From assembly GCA_030592465.1 (NCBI GenBank), contig JAUVJB010000085.1:1-11476 (forward strand): 11,476 nt of DNA. Reading direction: 5' to 3'. The notes below the pieces were generated by a model that had not been told where the DNA came from, did not search any database, and saw only the letters and a program-made list of their open reading frames with translations. This document shows positions 1 to 7,967 of this stretch, one piece after another. The translations under genes and the position numbers were made by a program. Source of the DNA: Bacteroidota bacterium. Lineage in GTDB: Bacteria > Bacteroidota > Bacteroidia > Bacteroidales > B39-G9. The stretch's first letter is position 1. Every line of letters begins with the position of its first letter.

Positions 1-2723
1 GTTCAGGTGCACAAAGTAGAGATGTAACTTACGCATTAGCAAATTATTTTAAATATTCACAATCAATTAATTATGTTCAAAAAGCTAGTTATACAAATAC
101 AACGTGGAAAACTCTATTAAAAGCTGACTTAAACCGTAGCAACCCTGTTTATTACTCAGGTTCAGGAACAAGTGGCGGACATGCTTTTGTTTGCGATGGA
201 TACAATGCAAGTGATGATTTTCATTTTAACTGGGGTTGGGGAGGCTCTGCTAATGGTTATTATGCTATTGGGAGTTTAAATCCTGCCGGATTTGATTTTA
301 ATGATGATAATGCTGCTGTAATCGGCATAGAACCTGCAGCAGCCGGTGAAGAAGAATTAATGTGGGTAAGAAAATTCACAGATTTCCCTGCTACTTCTAC
401 TTACTCTGCATATATATCAGCAGTTGATGCTAATGTTGCATGGGCAATAGGTAGAGACGGCTCAGGAGGAGGTGCAAACTATTGTGTATTTACAAAAACT
501 ACTGATAGAGGAGCTACCTGGACAGGTACTGAGGTAACCGAATTTGGTACAGCATTTTCTATGATTTACGGCATTAGTGATTCAACTGCTTATATTGCTG
601 TTTGGGGAACAGGAGCAGATAATCATATTATTAAAACTACAGATGGCGGCACAAGTTGGAATTCAGTTCTGACTGGTGCAGGAGCTGCAAGTTTTTTTAA
701 TGTAGTTCACTTCTTTGATGAAAATAATGGTTTTGCTCAAGGCGACCCCGAAGGAGGCGAGTTTGAATTATATACAACTACAAACGCAGGTGTTGATTGG
801 ACAAGAGTTTCCGGAGCTAACATACCTGACCCTGTATCAGGTGAATATGGAATTACCGGCATGTACGATGCAGTTGGCAATACTGTTTGGTTTACTACTA
901 ATAAAGGTTACATATACAAATCAACTGACAAAGGTTTAACTTGGAATAAATATAATATTTTGCCTTCACCTTCCGGTGATACTTATATTGATGTTTCTTT
1001 TAGTGACGATGCTTTAACAGGACTTGCCATTGTTGATGACTATTATGGCTCTGCTGCTCATTACTATAGATACTCAACTACAAATGGTGGAGAAACATGG
1101 ACAGAAGTAACTTCACCAACAGGTAATTTTTATAATTCAGATGTATGTGCAATTCCGGGCACTGTTAGTTCTTTTGTAAGTGTTGGTTCTGATTACCAAA
1201 CACCGCACGAGGGAGTATCATATAGCACAGACGGCGGGCAAACATGGATAGATTATGCTGAGTATTATAAAAATTTCCAATTCCTTTCAGTTGATATGGT
1301 AAGTGAAACAAAAGGTTTCGCAGGTTCATTTTGCGGAGATTATAGTGATGGTATGTGGGTGCTTGGCGAAACAGGTTCTTCAATAATTCCTAATTTTGAA
1401 GCAGACAAGACTGATGTAGGTCTAAACGAAGATGTAATATTTACGAATACTTCAATTGGTGTAGCTGATAGTCTTCATTGGGATTTTGGTGCGAATGCAA
1501 GTCCTGCTACAGCAACAGGTTCAGGACCATTTACTGTAACTTATTCAGCAATAGGACAGAAAACCGTTAGTTTAATTTTATATGCAGATGGAGAAGAATA
1601 CACGGAAATTAAAGAAAATTATATTTTGGTTTCACTTATGCCAAATGCAGACTTCACTTATGTTTGTGACAGTGTTGATAGTAAAATAGTGTATTTTACA
1701 AACACTTCAACAGGAACAAACGAATTAACAACTTATCATTGGAATTTTGGAGATGGTAGTTCGGGTGATGTCGAAAATCCAACACATACTTATTACATGG
1801 AAGATCATGAGTATGCTGTAAAATTAACTGTTAAAAATTCAGAAATTTGTCAGGATGATGCACTTATTGCTGTTACGACAACCTATGTTCCTCTAAATAC
1901 AGAAACAGATATTACAGCTTTCTCATTTGCAGAACAAACAGGTGCTGCAACAATTAATGCTACAGCTCATACTGTTAATGTTAAAGTAACTTACGGTACT
2001 GATCTTACTAATCTTACTCCTACAATTAATGTTTCTGTTGGAGCACAAGTAAGTCCAACAACAGGCACTGCTCAAGATTTCACAAATCCTGTTACTTACA
2101 TAGTAACTGCTGAAGATGGAACAACTACTCAAGATTGGACTGTTACTGTTACTACTCCTGAAACTTTTACTGTAACGTTTAATGTTAACATGAATGATGC
2201 TGAAAACTTTACTGCAGGTACAGATACAGTTAATATCACAGGAAGTATGGCAGGATGGGCAGAGCCCGGTACTAATGCAGATTACATTATGACTGACACT
2301 GATGAAGATGGTATATATACTATTGCATTAGTAATGGAAGCCGGCGATTATGAATATAAATATTTCATGAATTCAGGATGGACCGGCGGTGAATGGGAAA
2401 GTGGTTCTGACAGAACATTTACTGTTAGTGCAGATATGGTAATTGATGATGTATGGGGTAATCTTAATGCAATTGATGAGATGTCTATTAACGGATTAAA
2501 TATTTATCCTAACCCGTCAAATGGAATATTCTTTATTAAATCTGAAAGAGCATTAAATACTCAATTATTTATTAGAGATATTAATGGTAAATTAATATTA
2601 TCTCAAAAACTTAATTCAGATAAAAATATGGTTGATATTAGTAGTTCTCAAGCTGGCATCTACTTTATGCAAATGATTACTGACAATAATAAAATTATCA
2701 ACTATAAAATATTACTTAAATAG
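1..2723 (+). CDS. Secreted C10 (streptopain-like) peptidase with propeller, PKD and T9SS sorting domains, 5' partial
   Basis: The frame is open from base 3 to the stop at 2723, giving 906 visible residues; the true start and the catalytic Cys lie before the window. Residues 1-112 match the C-terminal half of peptidase family C10: the GGHAFVCDGY segment carries the catalytic His (residue 60, codon 180-182), followed by HFNWGWGG (Trp77). Residues about 118-455 hold six Asp-box (BNR-type) repeats of the form S/T-x-D/N-x-G-x-x-W, near nt 500, 640, 780, 925, 1080 and 1225, suggesting a beta-propeller. Two PKD domains follow (about 463-545 and 547-630; the second has a canonical WNFGDG), then a DUF5018-like domain (about 632-717), a starch-binding-like beta-sandwich (about 719-820) and a type A sorting domain with the IYPNPSNG motif (about 829-906). 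By family knowledge it should be exported by Sec, passed through the T9SS and anchored or released at the surface as a cysteine protease. The propeller's ligand is unknown. Confidence 0.9.
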   Translation, partial: SGAQSRDVTYALANYFKYSQSINYVQKASYTNTTWKTLLKADLNRSNPVYYSGSGTSGGHAFVCDGYNASDDFHFNWGWGGSANGYYAIGSLNPAGFDFNDDNAAVIGIEPAAAGEEELMWVRKFTDFPATSTYSAYISAVDANVAWAIGRDGSGGGANYCVFTKTTDRGATWTGTEVTEFGTAFSMIYGISDSTAYIAVWGTGADNHIIKTTDGGTSWNSVLTGAGAASFFNVVHFFDENNGFAQGDPEGGEFELYTTTNAGVDWTRVSGANIPDPVSGEYGITGMYDAVGNTVWFTTNKGYIYKSTDKGLTWNKYNILPSPSGDTYIDVSFSDDALTGLAIVDDYYGSAAHYYRYSTTNGGETWTEVTSPTGNFYNSDVCAIPGTVSSFVSVGSDYQTPHEGVSYSTDGGQTWIDYAEYYKNFQFLSVDMVSETKGFAGSFCGDYSDGMWVLGETGSSIIPNFEADKTDVGLNEDVIFTNTSIGVADSLHWDFGANASPATATGSGPFTVTYSAIGQKTVSLILYADGEEYTEIKENYILVSLMPNADFTYVCDSVDSKIVYFTNTSTGTNELTTYHWNFGDGSSGDVENPTHTYYMEDHEYAVKLTVKNSEICQDDALIAVTTTYVPLNTETDITAFSFAEQTGAATINATAHTVNVKVTYGTDLTNLTPTINVSVGAQVSPTTGTAQDFTNPVTYIVTAEDGTTTQDWTVTVTTPETFTVTFNVNMNDAENFTAGTDTVNITGSMAGWAEPGTNADYIMTDTDEDGIYTIALVMEAGDYEYKYFMNSGWTGGEWESGSDRTFTVSADMVIDDVWGNLNAIDEMSINGLNIYPNPSNGIFFIKSERALNTQLFIRDINGKLILSQKLNSDKNMVDISSSQAGIYFMQMITDNNKIINYKILLK

Positions 2724-2743
2724 CAGATAATTAGAAATTAAAT

Positions 2744-2779
2744 AAAAAAAGCGGCTCAAATTTGAGCCGCTTTTTTTTT
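2744..2779. terminator. Bidirectional intrinsic terminator
   Basis: A perfect 20-nt palindrome (2751-2770, GCGGCTC arm, AAATTT in the middle) is preceded by seven A and followed by nine T. It can therefore act as a stem plus U-tract on either strand. It starts 21 nt after the stop of the secreted peptidase gene and lies 92 nt past the stop of the convergent M3 peptidase gene, where a shared terminator is expected. Confidence 0.92.
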
Positions 2780-2792
2780 AGACTTTTCATCG

Positions 2793-2826
2793 TCCGCCGG
2801 CAGTCGGACAAGTTTTAGCCATTTAA
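2793..2826 (-). repeat. 34-nt dispersed 3'-flank element, copy 1
   Basis: It matches 8597-8630 at 32 of 34 positions. One end forms a small hairpin (GTCCG...CGGAC around an 8-nt loop, 2792-2809) and the other is AGTTTTAGCCATTTAA. Read on the minus strand it begins 45 nt after the stop of the M3 peptidase gene. The second copy lies in the same relation to the yajC stop, so the element may belong to 3' untranslated regions. Its function is unknown. Confidence 0.75.
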
Positions 2827-2870
2827 CAATATATTCAAGCTATTTTTCAGTAGAAGTCATCCAATGACTA

Positions 2871-4592
2871 TCAATATTCATAAAGCACAGCTAATTCATC
2901 ATTTACAAAATTCATTAATTTTTTTACATATTCATTTGAGAAATCAAATTTAATGCCTGCTGTTTCATAAATCTCAGGAATTGTAACACTATAACCTAAT
3001 TTAAGTGCTTTTTCGTAATTATCAAGAGTTTTTTCAGGCTCTTGTTTATAATTACGCCAAATAGCAATAGCACCTAACTGAGCCATAGCATATTCAATGT
3101 AATAAAATGGGACTTCGAAAATGTGTAATTGCTTTTGCCATGTATTAGCAAAAAAGTTTTCACAACCGGTATAGTCAATAATATCGCTTCCAAACTCTTT
3201 GGCAATTTTTAGCCAGTTATCTTTTCGTTTTTCAATAGAATGTTTTGGATTTGTATAAATCCAATGTTGAAATTTGTCAACAACTGCAATCCATGGCAGA
3301 ATGCTGATAATTCCTTCTAATTGATTTTGTTTAGCTCTAATAAGTTCTTCTTTATTTTCAAAGAAAAAATGCCAGTGTTCCATTGTAATTAATTCCATTG
3401 ACATTGAAGCCAATTCAGCAACTTCCGATGGTAATTCTTTAAAGTCAACTAATTCGAGTGAGCTTGATAAAATTGAATGTGTAGCATGTCCACCTTCGTG
3501 AAAAATGGTTACTACATCGCGTAAATTTCCTGTTGCATTAGTGAAAATAAAAGGTATATTGCTTTCATATAAAGGATAGTTAAAACCACCGGGTGCTTTT
3601 CCTTTTCTTGAATCAAGGTCTAAAAAACCTAACTCATTCATTTTCGAAAGATATTCTCCATATTTTGGGCGCACCTCACTAAAGCACTTTACGGCCTTAT
3701 TAATCAACTCATTGGTATCTTCAAATGGTTTTAAAGGAGGTTTTAAATTAATATCAACGTCTAAATCCCAAGGTTTTAGCACATCTAATTTTAAGCTTTC
3801 TTTTCTTTTTTTGTTTATTTTGTTAACTATTGGACAAACATTTGTTTTTATTGAGTTATGAAATTCAAAACAATCCTCAATAGTATAATCAAAGCGATTT
3901 AATTCGATAAATTTATAGTCGCGATAGTTTTCAAAATCAGCATTTTCTGCAATTTTATTTCTTTTTGCAATTAATTTAGTTAAGATGTTATTAAAATTAT
4001 CAACTTCTTCTAATCTCCGGTTATTGATAAGAAAATAAACTTGTTCTCTAATATTTCTATCAGTATTTTTTAAGTAATTGGCTGCCTTTTGCAAAGTAAT
4101 TTCTTCGTTATTGTAATTGATTGTCATGTTAGCAGCAATTGCACCATATTCTTGTTCTTCTTTTTGCAGCATAGCGAAGATTGGAATGTTCTCTTCGCGA
4201 AAAATTTCTAATTTTCTTTTTATTGTACGTATTGGAAGGTAATATTTCTTTTTATCAAGCTTGTCGATAAATCTTGATTCAATAAATTTTTTATCAAGGA
4301 TATTTGAATATTTTGAGGTGTTTGGTTCAATTTCAGTTACAAAAAAATTAAAATCATCGGTTAATGATTTGTCGGTTGTGTTACAATTCATTTTAATATA
4401 ACGCCATGCAAGATTTTCTTCTAAGACAGAATCTAATTCACTTCTGTCTTGCAGCCATTTTTCTAAATCGGTTATAGAATTAATCCTACGTTTTTCTAAA
4501 TCAATAAAAAGGGATTCAATTGATTGCCACGATTTGATTTTTAAATCTTTTGAAACAAATTTTCTGTTTTGCATGCGTTTCTGTTTGTTCAT
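2871..4592 (-). CDS. M3 family oligoendopeptidase (PepF-like zinc metallopeptidase)
   Basis: This 573-residue protein, near the usual 560-600 for the family, carries the zinc motif HEGGH at residues 365-369 within FHEGGHATHS. Glu366 would be the general base and His365 and His369 would be ligands. The Glu of the following DFKELPSE segment (about 386) fits the third ligand of M3 enzymes. GGFNYPLYESNIPFIF just upstream is the substrate-side segment typical of this group. M3 oligoendopeptidases cleave short peptides, usually in the cytoplasm, and no signal peptide is visible here; the N-terminus is rich in Lys and Arg. The ATG at 4592 is the farthest upstream start seen. The gene stands 174 nt after the DUF5606 gene and has a 14-bp hairpin in its leader, so it may be its own transcript. 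It ends at the shared terminator. Family assignment is firm; the natural substrate is not known. Confidence 0.93.
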   Translation of the reverse strand: MNKQKRMQNRKFVSKDLKIKSWQSIESLFIDLEKRRINSITDLEKWLQDRSELDSVLEENLAWRYIKMNCNTTDKSLTDDFNFFVTEIEPNTSKYSNILDKKFIESRFIDKLDKKKYYLPIRTIKRKLEIFREENIPIFAMLQKEEQEYGAIAANMTINYNNEEITLQKAANYLKNTDRNIREQVYFLINNRRLEEVDNFNNILTKLIAKRNKIAENADFENYRDYKFIELNRFDYTIEDCFEFHNSIKTNVCPIVNKINKKRKESLKLDVLKPWDLDVDINLKPPLKPFEDTNELINKAVKCFSEVRPKYGEYLSKMNELGFLDLDSRKGKAPGGFNYPLYESNIPFIFTNATGNLRDVVTIFHEGGHATHSILSSSLELVDFKELPSEVAELASMSMELITMEHWHFFFENKEELIRAKQNQLEGIISILPWIAVVDKFQHWIYTNPKHSIEKRKDNWLKIAKEFGSDIIDYTGCENFFANTWQKQLHIFEVPFYYIEYAMAQLGAIAIWRNYKQEPEKTLDNYEKALKLGYSVTIPEIYETAGIKFDFSNEYVKKLMNFVNDELAVLYEY

Positions 4593-4627
4593 TTAGCTTA
4601 TTTTTAGTCACTTTTATTTTTTTGAAA

Positions 4628-4660
4628 AACTTTTCCAAAGTTTCAGACTTTGGAAAAGTT
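4628..4660. repeat. Perfect 14-bp hairpin upstream of the M3 peptidase gene
   Basis: Arms 4628-4641 and 4647-4660 are exact reverse complements (AACTTTTCCAAAGT) around the 5-nt loop TTCAG. On the minus strand it sits 36 nt before the M3 peptidase start and 107 nt past the DUF5606 stop. The bases that follow on the minus strand are TTTCAAAAAAATAAAAG, with no real U-tract, so it is a poor intrinsic terminator. It could be a leader hairpin or a dispersed repeat. Confidence 0.7.
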
Positions 4661-4766
4661 AAATAACATAAAATTGGTTATTCTTTCATTTGTAAATTTT
4701 ATTATAAAACAAAAAAAGCATAACGAAAAAAGTCGCTATACTTTTTTATCAATATTTTATAAAAAT

Positions 4767-5222
4767 TTAATTATCAGATTTTTCGTCTTCAATAATTTCT
4801 GCATCTTTAATATCATCATCGTTTTCAGGTTTTTCCTCATCAAGTTTAATCATTTCTAAACGAGACAAAAGATTATACCAGTTAACAACTTTTTTTATGT
4901 CAGAAACATACACTCTTTCTTTATCGTAGTTTGGTAACATTGTTGAAAAAAAATCTTTTAAATCATCGGCTGATGATTTATGACTGATTGCCGGTTTTCC
5001 TTCAAGTTTTTCAAACATTTTTATTAAAACATCTCCAAGAGGCATGTCTTTGTCGTATGTAAAAATTGCAATATCTTCTAAAGCACTGACTTTAGACGTT
5101 GCAAAAGCAGGGATTCTTTTTTTTGTTTCAACATTCTCAACAATTAAACCGTTTTTTGTGTGAGAAATAAGTTTATACAAACCTGCTTGTCCTGTAATTG
5201 ATAAAATATCTTTTAAATACAT
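4767..5222 (-). CDS. DUF5606 domain protein
   Basis: This 151-residue protein opens with MYLKDILSITGQAGLYKLIS, followed by KNGLIVENVETKKRIPAFATSKVSALEDIAIFT. That is the conserved N-terminal block I recognise as DUF5606, a small, mainly Bacteroidota family of unknown function. The fold of the block may resemble an SH3-like barrel, but this is inference. The middle (about residues 75-130) is predicted helical and includes VSDIKKVVNWYNLL. The last 25 residues are strongly acidic (DEEKPENDDDIKDAEIIEDE). No signal peptide or membrane segment is seen, so it is probably cytoplasmic. A TAnnTTTG box lies 20 nt before the start, suggesting a dedicated promoter, and the gene follows the DnaJ-like gene by 159 nt. 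No biochemical role is claimed. Confidence 0.8.
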   Translation of the reverse strand: MYLKDILSITGQAGLYKLISHTKNGLIVENVETKKRIPAFATSKVSALEDIAIFTYDKDMPLGDVLIKMFEKLEGKPAISHKSSADDLKDFFSTMLPNYDKERVYVSDIKKVVNWYNLLSRLEMIKLDEEKPENDDDIKDAEIIEDEKSDN

Positions 5223-5241
5223 GTTGTAAATTATTTTTGTA

Positions 5242-5249
5242 CAAATTTA
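5242..5249 (-). promoter_or_regulatory. Bacteroidota-type -7 box before the DUF5606 gene
   Basis: The minus strand reads TAAATTTG, matching the TAnnTTTG consensus of the main Bacteroidota sigma factor, 20 nt before the ATG at 5222. No clear TTG/TTTG -33 element is seen at the expected spacing. In this AT-rich DNA the match could be chance, but its position is right. Confidence 0.45.
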
Positions 5250-5381
5250 AAATTATGTTGCGAAATATTAAACTTTTTTGAAGATATAATTTTTAATTGA
5301 TTGTAAAACAAATCTAATTCGTCAGATGACGAACTAAAATCTAATTTTTTTAATATTACTGACTTTATTGATAGATTCCGG

Positions 5382-6104
5382 TTACACCATAATTCTTTCT
5401 TTTTTAATTTTTGCGTAAGCATCATTAATTTTTTGAAATTTTTCTTTAGCATCTTTTTGAACATCTTCACCAAGATAATTTACTTTATCAGGATGATATT
5501 TTACAGCCATTTTGCGATACATTTTTTTTATCTCATCATTAGAAACAGATCTGTCAACACCAAGAATTTTATACGCAGAATCAATATTATCATAAAACAT
5601 TGATTTTATTGATTCAAAATCGTTTTTATTAACCCCGGTATAATATGAAATTTTTTGAATAATTAACAACTCATTAGGATGAATTTCACCATCGGCTTTA
5701 GCAATGCCAAATAACAAATGAAGCATTTGCAAACGAGAAGAATAATCTAAGTTGTGTTTAATTTGAATGCAGACCTGTTCAACAGGAATATTTTGTTTGA
5801 TAATATCACGAAGCATGTGAATAGCTTCTGCAGCAGATTCTGGTCCAAAAGTCTGAATAAGATATTTTTTTACATAATCGAGTTCCGATTTTAAAACCTT
5901 GCCGTCGGCTTTCATCACAGCTGCGATAAGTACTAACAACGATGCGGCAAAATCGCCTTTTGTTGTTGTTCGCGTTTGTTGTTGGTATCTTGTTATTTCT
6001 GCACTATCAATTGCAGAGCCAATGGCAAACCCGATTATTCCTCCAATAGGACCTAAAAAAGCCCAGCCTAATCCTCCTCCAATCCATTTTGCAAATTTGC
6101 CCAT
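5382..6104 (-). CDS. TerB-DnaJ domain co-chaperone (DjlA-like)
   Basis: The 240-residue protein has three parts. Residues 1-33 are Gly-rich and hydrophobic (GGGLGWAFLGPIGGIIGFAIG), resembling a glycine-zipper membrane segment. Residues about 50-165 are a TerB-like helical domain with the paired acidic motifs KADGKV (65-70) and KADGEIHPNE (136-145). Residues about 176-235 are a J domain with the HPD tripeptide at 204-206 in KYHPDKV, needed to stimulate the ATPase of DnaK. This order matches DjlA-type membrane co-chaperones. It probably recruits DnaK to the inner membrane, but the client is unknown. No DnaJ zinc-finger or C-terminal client domain is present, so it is not DnaJ itself. The gene follows coaE after 277 nt of repeat-bearing DNA, and 159 nt separate it from the DUF5606 gene. 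Confidence 0.9.
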   Translation of the reverse strand: MGKFAKWIGGGLGWAFLGPIGGIIGFAIGSAIDSAEITRYQQQTRTTTKGDFAASLLVLIAAVMKADGKVLKSELDYVKKYLIQTFGPESAAEAIHMLRDIIKQNIPVEQVCIQIKHNLDYSSRLQMLHLLFGIAKADGEIHPNELLIIQKISYYTGVNKNDFESIKSMFYDNIDSAYKILGVDRSVSNDEIKKMYRKMAVKYHPDKVNYLGEDVQKDAKEKFQKINDAYAKIKKERIMV

Positions 6105-6150
6105 TGTAAACTATTTATTTTTGTTATACTTTGTGTTATTGTACTTATTA

Positions 6151-6280
6151 TCATTTGACTTCGCTGCCTACCATGTAGAATTCCGACTTATTGGGAATTT
6201 TAACTTAGTCATTTAGTTGTCATTCGCTGCGCTGTCATTTGCTTCGCTGTCATTTGCTTCACGTCATTTGCTTCGCTGCC
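6151..6280. repeat. Short direct repeats of a TCATTTGCTTCGCTG unit
   Basis: Four units of 14-15 nt run head to tail at 6219-6233, 6234-6248, 6249-6262 and 6263-6277, each a variant of GTCATTTGCTTCGCT. A further diverged copy lies at 6151-6168 (TCATTTGACTTCGCTGCC). They fall in the 277-bp gap between coaE and the DnaJ-like gene. Read on the minus strand the unit (AGCGAAGCAAATGAC) resembles the GAAGCAAT/GCAATGAC ends of the REP-like elements at 8156 and 9603, so it may be a decayed end of that family. Confidence 0.75.
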
Positions 6281-6356
6281 TGCCCCCGTGAAATTGTTTA
6301 CCAAGTGAGATGTGAAGCATATTTCACGATGGCGAAGCAATATTTCTCAGGGGTCA
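6281..6356 (-). repeat. REP-like imperfect inverted repeat, related to the element at 8156-8271
   Basis: The ends TGCCCCCGTGAAATTG and CAATATTTCTCAGGGGTCA are imperfect reverse complements. An inner pair, GTGAAAT (6288-6294) and ATTTCAC (6321-6327), adds a second hairpin. The minus strand contains AAATATTGCTTCGC (6345-6332), identical to plus-strand 8226-8239 within the larger element, so the two appear to be relatives in opposite orientation. Confidence 0.6.
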
Positions 6357-6381
6357 TTTAATTGTTTTGGCTTAATGACCA

Positions 6382-6978
6382 TCAATGACTGAGTTTAAGT
6401 ATAAACTTATTATGTAAATTTAAAACTTGTGGCAAAACTAATTGTTTATCATCATTTATAATAGTAAAATCCGAAAATTTTATTCTTTCTTGTTCAGATA
6501 TCTGATTATTAATGCGTTGGATAATATTTGTCTTTGCTGCATTATCACGTGTTATAACTCTTTGTATTCTAATATTTTCGGGTGCAGTTACCGTAACAAC
6601 ATAATCCATCTTTTTATAAAATCCGCTTTCAATTAAGATAGCTGCCTCAAGAATAACATAGTTATAGTTTGTTTTATTTTGTGTGAAACGTAAAAAATTC
6701 TGCCATACTTCGGGATGTACTATCGAATTAATTGTATTTAGAGCTGTTTTGTCATTAAAAACAATGGTTGCAAGTAGTTTGTTATTAATTTCCGATGAGC
6801 TTAAATAAATATTTTCACCAAAATTATTGATTAATTTTTTTCTTACGATATTGTTGTTGATTAGTATTTTTTTTGCTTCAATATCTGCATTATAAATAGG
6901 AATGTTTAAATGCTTAAAAATTTCGCAGATAATTGTTTTACCTGAGCCAATACCTCCTGTAATACCTATTTTTAGCAT
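6382..6978 (-). CDS. coaE: Dephospho-CoA kinase
   Basis: CoaE phosphorylates the 3'-hydroxyl of dephospho-CoA with ATP, the last step of CoA synthesis in the cytoplasm. At 198 residues it has the usual family length. The Walker A loop GGIGSGKT is at residues 8-15. The YNAD segment near residue 30 corresponds to the DAD motif of the family, with Asn in place of the first Asp. LIESGFYKKMDYVVTVTAP and RVITRDN form the central and lid region, and FSDFTIINDD near the end matches the usual conserved AD-x-x-I-x-N block. The ATG overlaps the stop of the upstream YbbR-like gene by one base (TAATG), so the two are translationally coupled. The ybbR-coaE pair is, to my knowledge, common in Bacteroidota. 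Confidence 0.95.
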   Translation of the reverse strand: MLKIGITGGIGSGKTIICEIFKHLNIPIYNADIEAKKILINNNIVRKKLINNFGENIYLSSSEINNKLLATIVFNDKTALNTINSIVHPEVWQNFLRFTQNKTNYNYVILEAAILIESGFYKKMDYVVTVTAPENIRIQRVITRDNAAKTNIIQRINNQISEQERIKFSDFTIINDDKQLVLPQVLNLHNKFILKLSH

Positions 6979-7967
6979 TATTTCTCAATTATATATTCGA
7001 CTTTTGTTGGATTAAGTTGAAGTGATTTAATATTTTCGGGTAATTTTGATATTTTAATTTCAATTTCTTGATCATTAGTATTAATTGAATCATAGTTAAT
7101 TAAAATTTCAAAATCTTCCGGAACAATTTTATTATAGTTACTTAACGACACAAGATAAGAAACTGTAATATTTTTTGGGAAGAGTGTTAATGATAAGCTG
7201 TCCGGTAAATTTAAAACTGTTATAGGTATTTGAAAATTGGCTTCGGTAAATTTCTCAACAGGTATGTTTACTACAACTTGATTCTTTGAAAATTTAACTT
7301 TGTTAATCTTTTTCAGGAAAATATTTCTTTTAATAGGTTTGTTGATGTTTTCAAATTTTTTATATATAGTTGAAACGGAGCTGATTGTATCAAGTGTAGT
7401 GTTTAAGCCTTTTATCTTAATACTGTCGGGTGTACATGTAATTTCATCGGTCAGCTGGCATTGTATCTCATAATTGACACTGACATTAGGTGTTACAGCA
7501 ACTTTTTTGGTAATAAAGTTAGCAAATCGAAAATATATTGTATCAGGCAAAATCTCAATAATTTTGATTTCAGAGGTTATCTGCTTATTAAGTTCGCTTT
7601 TATGATTTTTTGTTACAAGATAGAAATATGATTTATCATTCTTTTCAATTTTTTTTGAAAACGATTTCAGATTAACAATCAATGGGAAAGAGTGTTGTGT
7701 TAAATTAAATTCTAATAAACGATATCCGAATGAGTTTATTTTTAAAGTAAGATTTGTTGGAAGGTCGCTTATTAATATTTTATTTTCAGGATAGTTAATA
7801 TAGCGAACAGGGTACTCAATGCTAGTTGTGTAATTTTTGCTTAAAGCATTAATAAACCAAAAAAAGGTTGCTATACCAACAAAGATTAAATAAATTAAGA
7901 TTTTTTTATCAAATCGTTTAAAGTATTTTTTTCTTAAAAATCTGCTATATGTTTTTAACTTGTCCAA
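6978..7967 (-). CDS. YbbR-like (CdaR-type) membrane-anchored protein, TTG start
   Basis: This 329-residue protein has a basic N-terminus, one membrane helix at about residues 23-43 (ILIYLIFVGIATFFWFINAL) and a long extracytoplasmic part rich in beta-strand. The repeated pattern fits YbbR modules, for example YPVRYINYPENKILISDLP, then VAVTPNVSVNYEI with PDSIKIKG. In Firmicutes, YbbR/CdaR proteins bind and regulate the diadenylate cyclase CdaA; whether that holds here cannot be told, because no cyclase gene is in the window. The start is TTG. The frame reaches a stop ten bases upstream and offers no ATG or GTG there, while the membrane helix begins soon after, so TTG at 7967 is the best start. 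It is coupled to coaE by a TAATG overlap and cut off from yajC by 677 bp of repeats. Confidence 0.85.
   Translation of the reverse strand: MDKLKTYSRFLRKKYFKRFDKKILIYLIFVGIATFFWFINALSKNYTTSIEYPVRYINYPENKILISDLPTNLTLKINSFGYRLLEFNLTQHSFPLIVNLKSFSKKIEKNDKSYFYLVTKNHKSELNKQITSEIKIIEILPDTIYFRFANFITKKVAVTPNVSVNYEIQCQLTDEITCTPDSIKIKGLNTTLDTISSVSTIYKKFENINKPIKRNIFLKKINKVKFSKNQVVVNIPVEKFTEANFQIPITVLNLPDSLSLTLFPKNITVSYLVSLSNYNKIVPEDFEILINYDSINTNDQEIEIKISKLPENIKSLQLNPTKVEYIIEK

Noticed and set aside
360..362. ATG at 360 as the start of the large plus-strand gene
   Set aside because: The same frame is open back to base 3 and encodes clear C10 peptidase motifs (GGHAFVCDGY, HFNWGWGG), so this Met is internal.
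715..2132. Short open frames at 715-939 (+), 1165-1383 (-) and 1923-2132 (-)
   Set aside because: All lie inside the large secreted peptidase gene, whose frame is supported by many domain motifs; the shadows show none.
5318..5333. Terminator hairpin after the DnaJ-like gene (TTCGTCA/TGACGAA)
   Set aside because: The stem is 7 bp with only a 2-nt loop, and the bases that follow on the minus strand are not a U-tract.
5231..5473. Minus-strand open frame of 80 codons overlapping the end of the DnaJ-like gene
   Set aside because: Its first third is the J-domain gene read in another frame, and the rest is Lys/Ser/Asn-rich translation of AT-rich spacer with no recognisable motif.
6219..6277. CRISPR array
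   Set aside because: The units are 14-15 nt and directly adjacent, with no spacers, and no cas genes are present.
4650..6636. Plus-strand open frames at 4650-4859, 5899-6216 and 6442-6636
   Set aside because: They run antisense to the DUF5606, DnaJ-like and coaE genes or across spacer, and encode low-complexity Phe/Ile/Leu/Asn-rich sequence.
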